Shown piece after piece: positions 25,648-35,044 of a stretch of 64,000 bases of DNA; the stretch's first letter is position 1, and every line of letters begins with the position of its first letter. The stretch is from Paenibacillus sp. 1001270B_150601_E10 (GTDB lineage Bacteria; Bacillota; Bacilli; Paenibacillales; Paenibacillaceae). The notes below the pieces were generated by a model. The model was not told where the DNA came from and searched no databases. It worked only from the letters and a program-made list of their open reading frames with translations. The translations under genes were made by a program, and so were the position numbers. The stretch covers positions 161,634 through 225,633 of the forward strand of contig NZ_JADMOL010000006.1 of NCBI RefSeq assembly GCF_015558675.1, read 5' to 3'.

Positions 25648-26394
25648 TTACAATTCGGTCAGAATACGCGGTCCATGTTCTGTAATTGCGACAGTGTGCT
25701 CAAACTGAACACAAATAGAATGATCAATGGTTCTTGCCGTCCATCCGTCACTTTCAATATAGGAATAAGAGTCACCTAATGTTAGCATAGGTTCAATAGC
25801 AAGCACCATCCCTTTTTTTAGACGCAATCCTTTACCCTGATGACCATAATGAGGAACAGGAGGCTCTTCCCATAGTTCTCTTCCGATGCCGTGACCCGTA
25901 AATTCACGAACATTGCCGTAACCAAGGGGCTTTGCATAGTTATCGATTGCAAAGCCAATATCTCCGAGGCGTTTCCCTTCGATGGCTTGTGCAATGCCCA
26001 GGAACAGGCTTTGATGACAGGCTGTCATGAGGTCTTTAATGTCACTAGAAACGTTGCCTACAGCGTAAGTCCAACCAGAGTCTCCATGGAACCCATTATA
26101 ATTAGCGCCGATATCGATTGTGATCACATCGCCGTCATGCAGTGGAATAGAATCAGGAAAGCCATGGCAAATGACATCATTCTTCGCGGTACAGATCGAG
26201 GCTGTAAATCCATGATGCCCCTTGAAACTGGGCACAGCACCTCGGGCGCGTATTTTCTCTTCCACTAGGCGGTCAAGTTCTATCGTAGTTACACCTGGTT
26301 TGATGAGTTCACCTAGCATAGCATGGCACTCAGCGACAATTCGTCCCGCTTCTCGCATTATTTCGATTTCTGATTCTGATTTTAATATGACCAT
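25648..26394 (-). CDS. map: Type I methionine aminopeptidase
   Basis: A 248-residue cytosolic metalloenzyme that removes N-terminal Met from new proteins. The five metal ligands and their contexts are visible: VITIDIGANYNGFHGDSGWT (two Asp), REFTGHGIGRELWEEP (His), MVLAIEPMLTLGD (Glu) and QFEHTVAITEHGP (Glu). Length and motif order are normal for type Ia enzymes. GAGGAG lies 8 bases before the ATG. It follows the zinc-finger gene by 4 bp, so the two are probably co-transcribed. It is not in the usual ribosomal-protein operon (secY-adk-map), so it is probably a second map copy of the cell. Confidence 0.95.
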   Translation of the reverse strand: MVILKSESEIEIMREAGRIVAECHAMLGELIKPGVTTIELDRLVEEKIRARGAVPSFKGHHGFTASICTAKNDVICHGFPDSIPLHDGDVITIDIGANYNGFHGDSGWTYAVGNVSSDIKDLMTACHQSLFLGIAQAIEGKRLGDIGFAIDNYAKPLGYGNVREFTGHGIGRELWEEPPVPHYGHQGKGLRLKKGMVLAIEPMLTLGDSYSYIESDGWTARTIDHSICVQFEHTVAITEHGPRILTEL

Positions 26395-26398
26395 TGGT

Positions 26399-26935
26399 TT
26401 AGCTCCTCGCAGTTATTCGTTCATCATTCTCTTTCCTGAGCACGTAATGATAGCGATTTCGGCATTTCGAGCTGCAGAACCTTGTGATCTGGGCACGCTG
26501 ATATGGAATAAACCAATCCTTGCATTGTATACACTGCTGCAACTCCAGTCGATTCTTCTCCATCGCTTCTAGCAAGCTGATTAATGCTTCCATATATAAA
26601 CGTCTCAACTGATCTGGTTCATCGATAAATTCGGTATACAGCATAATTTGCTGCTGATCTTCTCTTGTACTGGCATCAAATAACTCATCGGGCTGTGTTA
26701 AGCTCCCTTTGTGTGCAATTCCTATTCTTAATTGAACGGCTTGGTACTCATGAAATACTTGATTGACTCGTTGAATGATATCCGTGCTTAGCCCGAGCTT
26801 CTGCTGAACAGCATAAGCAATATCCAAAATCAGTTGTTGAAGCTTCTGCTCCAGACTTCCAGACTTCACATCATGGTGTTCAAACTGATTGATCATGGTT
26901 AAAAAGAAATTTTCGCGAGATAATGAAGGACTCAT
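26399..26935 (-). CDS. CGNR-type zinc-finger domain protein
   Basis: About 178 residues from the ATG at 26935 (AAGGAG 10-11 bases upstream); further upstream the frame is open but unconvincing. The N-terminal 130 residues are helical (LEQKLQQLILDIAYAVQQKL), and the C-terminus carries a four-cysteine knuckle, LQQCIQCKDWFIPYQRAQIT followed by RFCSSKCRNRYHYVLRK, like CGNR zinc fingers of putative transcription regulators. It precedes map by 4 bp. Regulatory function is inferred from the zinc finger; neither DNA targets nor a ligand can be told. Confidence 0.75.
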   Translation of the reverse strand: MSPSLSRENFFLTMINQFEHHDVKSGSLEQKLQQLILDIAYAVQQKLGLSTDIIQRVNQVFHEYQAVQLRIGIAHKGSLTQPDELFDASTREDQQQIMLYTEFIDEPDQLRRLYMEALISLLEAMEKNRLELQQCIQCKDWFIPYQRAQITRFCSSKCRNRYHYVLRKENDERITARS

Positions 26936-27145
26936 GGGTGGGACGCTCCTTGTTCGAATTAAACGGATTAACATACTCAATCCATTTATATCATGGAAAC
27001 TACAACCAGTCAATTGGATCACGCATGCATGAATCATCAGTGATGAATAATAGCATGCAGTCATGGATCGGATTTTCTCCGTCATTGAACATAACAAAGC
27101 CCCGTATCCATTATCCTATCGAGTAGTTAATCCCGTTAATCAAAT

Positions 27146-28675
27146 TTACCTTGTGCGTGCAGCAAGCCAAGCATCCAATTGCTTCTGTACTTCTGTTATG
27201 ACCTTGTATATGCCGGCTTGTCTAAGCTCCTGATTGAACTTAGGCAGCTCTTTGTCTACATCCAAGCTGCCTGTCATCAGGCCGGGATAATACTTTTCCC
27301 ATACCATTACAATATTTTGGATTTGAATGGGCATTTGCGTTAAGTCTGGTGTAAAGCCTAATACATTTGATTCCGTTACAGTAGCATTAAATTCGCGAAA
27401 CTGTTCCCATTTATCAAGCGGTTCAGGCACCTTCCCGCCCATCGTATTCAAAATAAACCAATTGCCTTGTGTAAACTGTACAGCTGAGTAACCGGGTGTG
27501 TTATTCAAGTTCGCACTGGCATCGTTGTTATCTTCTTCAGGAGTTATGGGCACCACCTGACCATTATGATCGAGTGAATAATGGATACCCTCTATGCCGT
27601 AATTCATCAGATTGCGCACTTCAGGATCCGTATTCAGCAGATTCAGAAACTTTATACACTCGACAGGATGTTTCGTAACTGCGTTAACGGCCATCACACC
27701 CCCCCGTACAGACTCTGAGGTTACGACTTTGGGTGTAACAGGATATGCGACGACGCGGTAGCCTCGATCCTTGCTCCAGCTGTTTTCCGATAAAGGACCT
27801 CCTCCAGCCCCTTTCCAGAATACTTTATCGCCTCTATTTAAGCCTTGATTATCCCGTAATGCTGCATCCTCATTGATATAACCTTTGATATAGTAGTCTC
27901 GAAGCGTATGGAGAACTTGTCTTGCCTCCTTGGTATCGAATATATTTACGACTTGAGGCTTTTCATCGAACGATCGAACCATTAACGGAAGCTTTTTATC
28001 GCTAACATATTCATAACCATACAAAGAGAAGAAGTTATTTGAATCTTTATCCAGTTCCATAGGCAGATAGGAAGGCTCCTTCTGCTTGATCATACGAAAT
28101 AGCGGCTCAAGAGATTCTACAGTCGTATACTTTGAAATATCAAGCTGGTACTTATCTATAAGCTCTTCTGGATACATCCACTGCTCGATGACAGCGAGCT
28201 CCTTATTAGTCGGAACACCATAAATGCCCCCGTCTTCCATGCGCATCCCCTGCCAGAAGATAGGATCGATAGTGTCATACATCTCCTTGCCTACGTTGGA
28301 TAAATAATCATCGAGACGAAGCCAGGCTCCCCGCTGATAATAAGCTACATAATCAGGAGCATAGGCGATGTCGAATGGCGTTCCTGTTGAGACCATCGTA
28401 TTGAGCCTTTCTTCATACTCCTGCCAGCCAACCTTTAAGTAAGTGACGGTGATGCCGATCTTCTCTGCTAGAAGTTCGTTGAGCTTTTCATTAACCATCT
28501 TCAGATCTTTGTCTGGCTCTCCAATCGTGTAGTAGGTCAGATTGACCATGCTGCTGTTTGGTATTCTCCCTTCTCGGCTATCAGTCGAGGATGTACAGCT
28601 GCTTATGGACATGGTCATTAACATGGTTAATAGAACCGAAATGACAATTCGACTTGCATCCTTCTGTACGCGCAT
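27146..28675 (-). CDS. Extracellular sugar-binding lipoprotein of an Lpl/Yes-type ABC system (second copy)
   Basis: A 509-residue lipoprotein whose signal ends in the lipobox MSISSCTSSTD. Bacterial family 1 binding-protein features follow: VNLTYYTIGEPDKDLKMVNE, FDIAYAPDYVAYYQRGAWLR, KHPVECIKFLNLLNTDPEVR and AVQFTQGNWFILNTMGGKVP. The ATG at 28675 lies just past the stop of the YesN gene; an ATG 18 bases upstream overlaps it. It binds a carbohydrate outside the cell and either feeds the permeases at 32939-34827 or works as a sensor partner for the kinase. Only about 30% similar by eye to the binding protein at 31375, so not a recent duplicate. Confidence 0.92.
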   Translation of the reverse strand: MRVQKDASRIVISVLLTMLMTMSISSCTSSTDSREGRIPNSSMVNLTYYTIGEPDKDLKMVNEKLNELLAEKIGITVTYLKVGWQEYEERLNTMVSTGTPFDIAYAPDYVAYYQRGAWLRLDDYLSNVGKEMYDTIDPIFWQGMRMEDGGIYGVPTNKELAVIEQWMYPEELIDKYQLDISKYTTVESLEPLFRMIKQKEPSYLPMELDKDSNNFFSLYGYEYVSDKKLPLMVRSFDEKPQVVNIFDTKEARQVLHTLRDYYIKGYINEDAALRDNQGLNRGDKVFWKGAGGGPLSENSWSKDRGYRVVAYPVTPKVVTSESVRGGVMAVNAVTKHPVECIKFLNLLNTDPEVRNLMNYGIEGIHYSLDHNGQVVPITPEEDNNDASANLNNTPGYSAVQFTQGNWFILNTMGGKVPEPLDKWEQFREFNATVTESNVLGFTPDLTQMPIQIQNIVMVWEKYYPGLMTGSLDVDKELPKFNQELRQAGIYKVITEVQKQLDAWLAARTR

Positions 28676-28676
28676 G

Positions 28677-29465
28677 TTAGGTCGCCCTTCCATTCCAATA
28701 TGTCGCCTCCTCTCTGCGCAGATCAGATGGCGATTTGCCGAAATAGCTATGAAAATGCGTGTAAAAATAGTTCAGATTGGAGTATCCTACTGAATGTGCA
28801 ATACTAGCAATTTTCTCATCGGTAGATTGAATGCGTTCTTGCGCACGAAGCATCCGGTAGGCCATAACATATTCCGAGAATTTCATCTTGGTTTCCTTTA
28901 AAAATAACTGTCCAAGATACGTCCCATTCATGCGGAAGCGTTCCGCTACTAATTTTAGCGAGATATTTTGTGCATATTCCATCTTGACCATCATCATGAT
29001 ACGGTTTGTTAATTTGGAAAGGCAATCATAGCGCACGCCAAGCACAGGGTCTGTATCCAGGTTCTCATGCCTCATGCCTTCAAGGCTTCCGTGCAGATCT
29101 TCGACGATGATCTTCTCCACAATCGTTTGCAGCTTGACACGATCTACTGGCTTAAGGAGATATTCCTTTGCACCGCACCGAATCGCTTCCCGGGCATATT
29201 CGAATTCACCGTAACCGCTTACGAAAATGTATTTCGTCGGAAGGTGCAGCTCATTCAGCTTATGTATCGCATCATAGCCGCGATCCTTGCCAATACACAC
29301 ATCAAAAATCGCCAAGTCAGGCAACAACTCCACGGCCTTCGTAATGGCGCTTTCGTACGTTTCACTCGTTTCTATTCTACTAAACCCATATTCCTTCCAG
29401 TTTAATGTATGTTTCATCCCCTCCAAGATTTGCGGCTCATCATCTACAATCAACAGCTTATACAT
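28677..29465 (-). CDS. YesN-type response regulator (receiver plus AraC DNA-binding domain)
   Basis: About 262 residues. The receiver domain starts at KLLIVDDEPQILEGMKHTLN, with phospho-acceptor Asp in LAIFDVCIGKDRGYD, the switch region YIFVSGYGEFEYAREAIRCG and Lys in EYLLKPVDRV. The C-terminal AraC helix-turn-helix holds MNGTYLGQLFLKETKMKFSE and the hallmark VGYSNLNYFYTHFHSYFGKS. The ATG at 29465 has AAGGAGGT 8 bases upstream; the TTG at 29471 is unlikely. It overlaps the kinase gene by 8 bases. It would activate the sugar uptake operon; a fitting direct repeat lies at 34881-34913. Confidence 0.95.
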   Translation of the reverse strand: MYKLLIVDDEPQILEGMKHTLNWKEYGFSRIETSETYESAITKAVELLPDLAIFDVCIGKDRGYDAIHKLNELHLPTKYIFVSGYGEFEYAREAIRCGAKEYLLKPVDRVKLQTIVEKIIVEDLHGSLEGMRHENLDTDPVLGVRYDCLSKLTNRIMMMVKMEYAQNISLKLVAERFRMNGTYLGQLFLKETKMKFSEYVMAYRMLRAQERIQSTDEKIASIAHSVGYSNLNYFYTHFHSYFGKSPSDLRREEATYWNGRAT

Positions 29466-31200
29466 TTGCAAGCACCTCCTTAGGAATGGTTACTGTAATA
29501 TGAACACCCGCCTCCTCGTTGTTATCGATCATGATGGAGAAGTCTTCTCCATAAAAAAAGAGCAGTCTCGTATACACGTTCCGTAAACCAATGCTTTTAA
29601 CAGGAGCATGATCGCTTTTGAATAAGGTTCTGCGTATCTCTACCAAGCGATCTTCCGCAATCCACTTCCCGTTATTGGAGAACTCCATTACAAACGCTGT
29701 TTCAGTCTCCCAGCCATTCACCACAAACAAATTGAACTCATCATCGGGTTGAAAACCGTGAACAAAGAAGTTTTCCGCCAAGGGCTGCATCCAGAACTTG
29801 ATCGTTGGCAAAGACATTAATGCCTGATCCACATTCATTTGATAATAGAAACGATCCGGGTACTTAAACTCCATAATTTTTAGATATTTTTGCAAGAGCT
29901 CCAATTCGCTTGCGATGTCAAAGTCTTCTTCATACTTCATTATGTCGCGAAATAAACCGCCAAGCGTAGCGATGGCATCAGCAGTATAATCATCATGGTT
30001 AACCATAGCTGTTGCACGAATCGCCTCTAATGTATTGTATAGAAAATGCGGATTGATTTGATTTTGAAGCGCTTTCATTTCCGTTTCCTGCTGCTTGATC
30101 TTCAATAAGTATTCAGTGCGAATATGCTTGTCCAGTTGATGGATCATGTCATCCAGTTCTTTCGCAATCATGCCATATTCATTCCGTCGATAGCGAGCAG
30201 GCGGATCTGATGTGAAGTCAGCCATCTTTACGCGTCCAATTGATCCAATGATACGATGAAGAAACTTGGCATCATCTCTTAGATTATAAATGATGAGCAG
30301 CAGCACGCTGATCATCGATGCAAATGCGATAATAAAGATCGACAGCAGAGTGCCTGCATTCTCACGAATCAGCATGGAAAGATCGACAATGCTAATAAAG
30401 CGGTATTTGAACTCTGATGATGTATACGTGACATAATACGCTCGATTCAACCCTGTTGTGGAAAGCGTTCCTCGGTTGCGGCCATCCTCTAGTGCCTGCT
30501 GATACCATTCCTCTCTAATTGAATCTTCATGAGTAATTGGCAGAATATCCCCCTTATCACTAACAGCAGCAGCTCGATATAAACGATAGTTCTGCATAGC
30601 TTTAAATACCCGCTCGCTACTAATTAAGAAACGAACTTCACCAATCTGACGTGAAATTTGATTAGGGTCCAATACTTTTTTATGTACGACAAAACCTTTA
30701 TGAATCGTTTCTTGAAAGGCATGATCATTGTTCGGTATGTTGAACTGGAAGCTTTTATTCCCATTCGGATCAAATTGTACGATATTGCCATATTGATCGG
30801 TATGCAGGCTGATCTGAGTAATAATGCCCTGCCCTCTGTTGTTCAAAAAGATCTTGAGATCATCCGGAAAGGAGATCAGAGGCTGGCTGTAGCTGCTGTG
30901 CTGTAGTCTGCTGGTAAGATAGCTTTCTGCGCTATTGCTTAAGAAGCTTCGCACATCTGACATAAGTCCTGTGTTTGAGTAGACTCGCTGCATATAGGCT
31001 TCAATTCGGTCTTCATTGTACTGAAGAGTGTTCTCTACTTGAGTAAATGCGCTCAGCGATTCATTTCTAGCATTCTCTACCCACTGATTCAGAAGAACGC
31101 CGCAGGTAAGCACTCCTAGTGATAGTCCGATGGAAACGACAAATATCGTATATGCAATGAATTTGCTGCGATAGATTTTAATTTTCAAAAATGAACGCAT
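29458..31200 (-). CDS. YesM-type sensor histidine kinase
   Basis: A 580-residue membrane kinase: helix 1 (FIAYTIFVVSIGLSLGVLTC), an extracellular dCache-like sensor of about 240 residues, helix 2 (LLSIFIIAFASMISVLLLII), a HAMP-like linker, then the His_kinase domain with phospho-accepting His in NQINPHFLYNTLEAIRATAM and the C-terminal ATPase (FWMQPLAENFFVHGF, SIGLRNVYTRLLFFYGEDFS). It senses extracellular carbohydrate, possibly through one of the binding lipoproteins, and phosphorylates the YesN partner. GAGGAG lies 9 bases before the ATG. Two cre-like sites sit upstream. Confidence 0.95.
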   Translation of the reverse strand: MRSFLKIKIYRSKFIAYTIFVVSIGLSLGVLTCGVLLNQWVENARNESLSAFTQVENTLQYNEDRIEAYMQRVYSNTGLMSDVRSFLSNSAESYLTSRLQHSSYSQPLISFPDDLKIFLNNRGQGIITQISLHTDQYGNIVQFDPNGNKSFQFNIPNNDHAFQETIHKGFVVHKKVLDPNQISRQIGEVRFLISSERVFKAMQNYRLYRAAAVSDKGDILPITHEDSIREEWYQQALEDGRNRGTLSTTGLNRAYYVTYTSSEFKYRFISIVDLSMLIRENAGTLLSIFIIAFASMISVLLLIIYNLRDDAKFLHRIIGSIGRVKMADFTSDPPARYRRNEYGMIAKELDDMIHQLDKHIRTEYLLKIKQQETEMKALQNQINPHFLYNTLEAIRATAMVNHDDYTADAIATLGGLFRDIMKYEEDFDIASELELLQKYLKIMEFKYPDRFYYQMNVDQALMSLPTIKFWMQPLAENFFVHGFQPDDEFNLFVVNGWETETAFVMEFSNNGKWIAEDRLVEIRRTLFKSDHAPVKSIGLRNVYTRLLFFYGEDFSIMIDNNEEAGVHITVTIPKEVLANV

Positions 31201-31251
31201 GCGAGGTCTCCTCTTGCTGGCTGCTAGCCCAACGTGCTTTCTAATTTGACG

Positions 31252-31290
31252 ATATAACGCTTACAATCAAAAATCAATGGAAGCGCTCCA
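31252..31290 (-). promoter_or_regulatory. Two cre-like (CcpA) sites upstream of the kinase gene
   Basis: On the minus strand TGTAAGCGTTATAT (31252-31265) matches 12 of 14 positions of the cre consensus TGWAANCGNTNWCA, and the near-palindrome TGGAAGCGCTCCA (31278-31290) resembles a second. They lie 50-90 bases before the kinase ATG, suited to catabolite repression of the sensor genes. Motif matches only. Confidence 0.45.
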
Positions 31291-31314
31291 TACAGTTTGT
31301 GGAATCGAGTAAAG

Positions 31315-31350
31315 AAAACCCGAACGATAGGTTGCCTACGTTCGGGTTTT
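31315..31350 (-). terminator. Terminator after the first sugar-binding lipoprotein gene
   Basis: AAAACCCGAACG pairs with CGTTCGGGTTTT, extended by TAGG/CCTA, and on the minus strand continues into TTTTCTTT. It separates the transport genes from the kinase gene, which then needs its own promoter or read-through. Confidence 0.9.
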
Positions 31351-31374
31351 AAGGATGTAAAGGAAAAGATTCTC

Positions 31375-32853
31375 CTACTTGAAATAGGCTTTGATTTGTT
31401 CTTCTGCAGCCTGCATGATCTTATCCATGCCAGCAGCCTTTAACTCAGAAACAATTTTAGGTACCATGACTTCAGGGTCAGATGCGCCAGTTGTTAATTC
31501 ATAACGGTATTTATCCCAGACAGCCTTCGTATTCGCTACTTCTGTCGATAGATCGCCAATATCAAGCGCAAAGCCTAAGCAAGAGGAAGAGGTTGCTTGC
31601 TCGTTTAGTTTGCGAACTTGCTCCCACTGATCTTCAGGCGCCCCTTTTGTAACGGCTAGATTGAAGAATGTACCCTGTGTATAAGCTGCCAGCGGCCACG
31701 TATCCGTTTTGCGCTCAATAACCTTTTCTCCGTCTACATTAACATAGTCCGAACCTAGCTCGCCAAAGGCTAGCATATTGCGAAGCTTTGGATCTGTGTT
31801 AACGAGCTGCAGATATTTCAAGGCTTCTTTTTTGTACTTGGAATTGGCAGATATCGCGTTCAAGGATCCTTGGATGGAGCTTGTCGTGTAAAGCGGACCA
31901 TAGTTTTGCACCATGTCGTACTTCTCAACACCCTCTGTTATCTGCCAGTTTGCCTCTGCCCCAGGGAAGGCTTGCGCGCTAAAGAACGGACGTGCCTTAT
32001 CCGCTTCCCCTTTGGTAGGAGCATCTGGATTAATAATGCCATCCTTATACCACTGATGCAGGGTCTTCAGGTTGTTCATAACATCAGGCTGTTCAAGTAC
32101 CGAGACAACCTTGCGGGATGCATCGTCTGCCTTTACACCGATCGGCTGAAGACCTAGCGTTAGATCATCATAGTTGTTAAAGAAGCCGCTAAAGGCATCC
32201 CCTTGGTTTAATGGCAGCGGATAGAAGCCTCTACCCTCGCCTGCCTTCATATCACGGAACGGCTTATCGAGATCCTGCAGCGTCTTGATGCTGTTAAGGT
32301 CGATATTGTATTTCTGCACATACTTATCATCGAATACCCAGTACTGCGTTACAGCTGAGTCTTTATAGGTTGGAACGGAATAGATCTTGCCGTCAATCTT
32401 TGTGCCGTCCCATACCTGCTCAGGAATGAGCTTGTGCAGGTCAGGAGCATCGCTTTGAATCAGATCGGTGATATCTGCGAATGCACCCATGGAAACCTGT
32501 TGGCTGTACTTCGTATTGTTCGTAAACATAATATCAAATGGCTCGCCTGTATTGACAATTGTGTTGATTTTGGTATCCCATTCTCCCCAGTTGGCTACCT
32601 TAATGTCAATCTTCACACCGATCTTCTCAGCGGTGTATTCGTTCATTGCAGCAATTGCCTTGTCAAAGTTAGCAGGGACCTGGCCTCCAATTGTCCACCA
32701 TACTAATGTTGGAATATCGCCACTATCAGCCGTACTGTTCGTGTCAGTCTGGCTGCCCTCTGATGAAGTACTCGAATTCCCGCATGCAGAAAGACTCGTC
32801 AACAGAAGTAGTGCAGCGCACATTACGGATAATACCTTCATATACCTTTTCAT
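31375..32853 (-). CDS. Extracellular sugar-binding lipoprotein of an Lpl-type ABC transporter
   Basis: A 492-residue lipoprotein: signal peptide with lipobox LTSLSACGNSSTSSEGSQTD, then PTLVWWTIGGQVPANFDKAI, ITDLIQSDAPDLHKLIPEQV, KKEALKYLQLVNTDPKLRNM and AAYTQGTFFNLAVTKGAPED, as in LplA/YtcQ-type binding proteins of complex oligosaccharides. ATG at 32853 has AGAGGAGG about 9 bases upstream. It follows the two permease genes in order and would deliver the sugar to them; the ATPase is probably MsmX-like and encoded elsewhere. The substrate cannot be told from the sequence. Confidence 0.95.
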   Translation of the reverse strand: MKRYMKVLSVMCAALLLLTSLSACGNSSTSSEGSQTDTNSTADSGDIPTLVWWTIGGQVPANFDKAIAAMNEYTAEKIGVKIDIKVANWGEWDTKINTIVNTGEPFDIMFTNNTKYSQQVSMGAFADITDLIQSDAPDLHKLIPEQVWDGTKIDGKIYSVPTYKDSAVTQYWVFDDKYVQKYNIDLNSIKTLQDLDKPFRDMKAGEGRGFYPLPLNQGDAFSGFFNNYDDLTLGLQPIGVKADDASRKVVSVLEQPDVMNNLKTLHQWYKDGIINPDAPTKGEADKARPFFSAQAFPGAEANWQITEGVEKYDMVQNYGPLYTTSSIQGSLNAISANSKYKKEALKYLQLVNTDPKLRNMLAFGELGSDYVNVDGEKVIERKTDTWPLAAYTQGTFFNLAVTKGAPEDQWEQVRKLNEQATSSSCLGFALDIGDLSTEVANTKAVWDKYRYELTTGASDPEVMVPKIVSELKAAGMDKIMQAAEEQIKAYFK

Positions 32854-32938
32854 CAAAAAAAACCTCCTCTTTAATGAGTTCCCCTTGATTTGTCCTTAAA
32901 GTGTTATGTCATAATCAGCACCGATCAAAGATGAAGAA

Positions 32939-33868
32939 TCATCCTTTAACGGCACCTACCGTAAGGCCGGAAATAAAGTACTTTTGAAAGAATGGGTATG
33001 CAAAGGCCACTGGAAGCACGATAAGGATCGCCACAGCCATACGGGCTGCCTCCTTCGGCATCGTGGCTACTAGCATTGCGTAGCTTACACCCATGCTGGA
33101 TGCATTTCTAGCAAGCGCATCCGCATTGCTCATCAAGTTATTAAGCAGCGCTTGAAGAGAATAAAGATCCTGGTTCTCAATGTACAGCATGGATTGGAAC
33201 CAATCGTTCCAATATCCAAAGCAGAGGAACAGGCCAATCGTTGCGATGACGGGCAGCGATATCGGCAGTATGATGGAAAAGAAAATGCGCAGCTGGCTGG
33301 CTCCGTCAATCTCTGCCGATTCGATAAGACCATCTGGAATGGTACTCTTAAAGAAGGTCTTGCAAATAATGACGTTAAAGGACGAAACCGCTAGAGGCAG
33401 AATAAGCGCCCAAATCGTATCCTTTAACCCAAGCAAATTTGAATTAATGTAGTAGCTGGAAACCAATCCGCCATTAAACACCATCGGGATGAATACAATC
33501 CAGGTCATCAATCCATTCAGCTTGTAGTTCTTCTGAGAGAGCACATAACCCATCGAGGTCGTTAACAATATCCCAAGAACCGTTCCTAGTACCGTTACAA
33601 ATACAGAGACGCCTAGCGCTTTAAGAATCATTGTTCCTTGCTGAGCGATGTACCGGTAGGCTTCACCAGAAAGTGCTGTTGGTATCATGTGATAGCCTGT
33701 TTGACGGATCGACTCCTCACTGGATAGGGAGATGGAGAGCACAACCAACACGGGAACGACGCATGCCAGCGAGATGATGATAAAGATCAGATTGAACATG
33801 ACATTGGTGCTTTTTTTAACCCGGTTGTATTTATCTAGACCATTTTCATATACAGCATGTTTTGCCAT
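32939..33868 (-). CDS. Carbohydrate ABC permease (LplC/YtcP type)
   Basis: A 309-residue integral membrane protein with six helices. The EAA loop for ATPase contact reads IESAEIDGASQLRIFFSIIL with PISLPVIATIGLF. The N-terminus TNVMFNLIFIIISLACVVPV and C-terminus FPFFQKYFISGLTVGAVKG-like ending (PFFQKYFISGLTVGAVKG) are typical of the LplC/YtcP branch. AAAGGAGG lies before the ATG, 14 bp after the partner permease gene. It pairs with the product at 33883 to form the channel. Confidence 0.95.
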   Translation of the reverse strand: MAKHAVYENGLDKYNRVKKSTNVMFNLIFIIISLACVVPVLVVLSISLSSEESIRQTGYHMIPTALSGEAYRYIAQQGTMILKALGVSVFVTVLGTVLGILLTTSMGYVLSQKNYKLNGLMTWIVFIPMVFNGGLVSSYYINSNLLGLKDTIWALILPLAVSSFNVIICKTFFKSTIPDGLIESAEIDGASQLRIFFSIILPISLPVIATIGLFLCFGYWNDWFQSMLYIENQDLYSLQALLNNLMSNADALARNASSMGVSYAMLVATMPKEAARMAVAILIVLPVAFAYPFFQKYFISGLTVGAVKG

Positions 33869-33882
33869 TTGGCTTACCTCCT

Positions 33883-34827
33883 TTACATCATCGCGCTATC
33901 CGGATCAACTCTGCGAACGATCCAATTGGCAAATAGAATCGTTGCGCATCCCAATACGGATTGCACGAAAGCAGCGGCGGAAGCCATGCCTACTGTCGCA
34001 GTCTTAAGTTGCTTGTAAACGAGCACGTCAATTGTGGTCGTCACATTGAACAGCGAGTTGGAATCTCTTGGAACCTGAAAGAACAATCCGAAATCTGTGT
34101 AGAAGATCCGGCCGACAGCGAGGATAAACATCATCACGATGACAAGCTTCATCAGTGGAAGCGTAATATACCGCGCTTGCTGCCATTTGGAAGCGCCATC
34201 AATTACGGCCGCTTCATAATACGTGCTGTCGATGCCCGTAATCGTAGCCAAGTATACGACCATTCCGTAGCCTAGGCTTTTCCATACATTCATGAACACT
34301 AGGAAGTAAGGCCAATATTTCGGTTCCATGTACCAATTCACGGGGTCTTTTCCGAACTGCAGCAGGAATTGATTGATAATCCCTTTGTCATAGCTTAGAA
34401 ATGCCCATGCGACTGCAGAAACGACTACCCATGATAGGAAGTAAGGCAAGAACATCATCGTTTGATAGACTTTTCCTGCCTTGCGGCTATGGAGATGGCC
34501 GATCATTAAGGCAAAGATTACCGGCAACACGATGCCTAGAATAATAAATATCAGGTTATACCCAAGTGTGTTCCGAATAATGGTCCAAGCATCATTGGAT
34601 TTAAAGAGGAACTCAAAATTTTTGAACCCGGACCAGGCGCTGTTGAACACATTGCTTAAAAATCCGCCGGTTATTTTGAAGTCTTTAAAGGCGATAATGA
34701 TACCGAACATCGGAAGAAAGCAGAACAAGATATACCATACTGTAGTTGGCAAAGCTAGTAGGGTCAGCTCTGTATCCTGCTTGCGCCATCTTGAGTGCTG
34801 GCGTCTTGGTTTGGATCTCGCATTCAT
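33883..34827 (-). CDS. Sugar ABC permease (LplB/YteP type), first gene of the uptake operon
   Basis: A 314-residue permease with a basic N-terminus and six helices (LLALPTTVWYILFCFLPMFG, NLIFIILGIVLPVIFALMIG). LplB-type hallmarks are IIIAFKDFKITGGF, the EAA loop YEAAVIDGASKWQQARYITL and the ending GCATILFANWIVRRVDPDSA. GAGAGGGGTGA precedes the ATG. It opens the uptake operon that continues with LplC and the binding lipoprotein. Direct repeats suited to a YesN activator lie 54-87 bases upstream of the start. Confidence 0.95.
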   Translation of the reverse strand: MNARSKPRRQHSRWRKQDTELTLLALPTTVWYILFCFLPMFGIIIAFKDFKITGGFLSNVFNSAWSGFKNFEFLFKSNDAWTIIRNTLGYNLIFIILGIVLPVIFALMIGHLHSRKAGKVYQTMMFLPYFLSWVVVSAVAWAFLSYDKGIINQFLLQFGKDPVNWYMEPKYWPYFLVFMNVWKSLGYGMVVYLATITGIDSTYYEAAVIDGASKWQQARYITLPLMKLVIVMMFILAVGRIFYTDFGLFFQVPRDSNSLFNVTTTIDVLVYKQLKTATVGMASAAAFVQSVLGCATILFANWIVRRVDPDSAMM

Positions 34828-34880
34828 GGAATCACCCCTCTCTTTTACCTTTATTGTAAGGAATGGGGCTCTCCTCTCTC

Positions 34881-34913
34881 TAGACGAAAAACATGATACT
34901 GTAGTCTAAAAAC
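34881..34913 (-). promoter_or_regulatory. Direct repeat, candidate YesN-type response regulator site
   Basis: TAGACGAAAAAC (34881-34892) and TAGTCTAAAAAC (34902-34913) match in 10 of 12 bases and are offset by 21 bp, two helical turns. AraC-type regulators bind such paired direct repeats. The pair lies 54-87 bases upstream of the first permease start. Confidence 0.5.
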
Positions 34914-35044
34914 GTTAGGTTTAATAAAAAAATCTGTCATTCGCTGCTAATAATCAGTGGAGTAAAACTGAAAAAGCAAGATATCAAAATAGATCCAGCA
35001 GCGGATTGTGATAAAGTGTAATCATATTTAGAATGGATGGATTA

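Noticed and set aside
25891-26572. Plus-strand frames opposite methionine aminopeptidase and the zinc-finger gene
   Set aside because: The real genes on the other strand are certain; these frames carry no recognisable domain.
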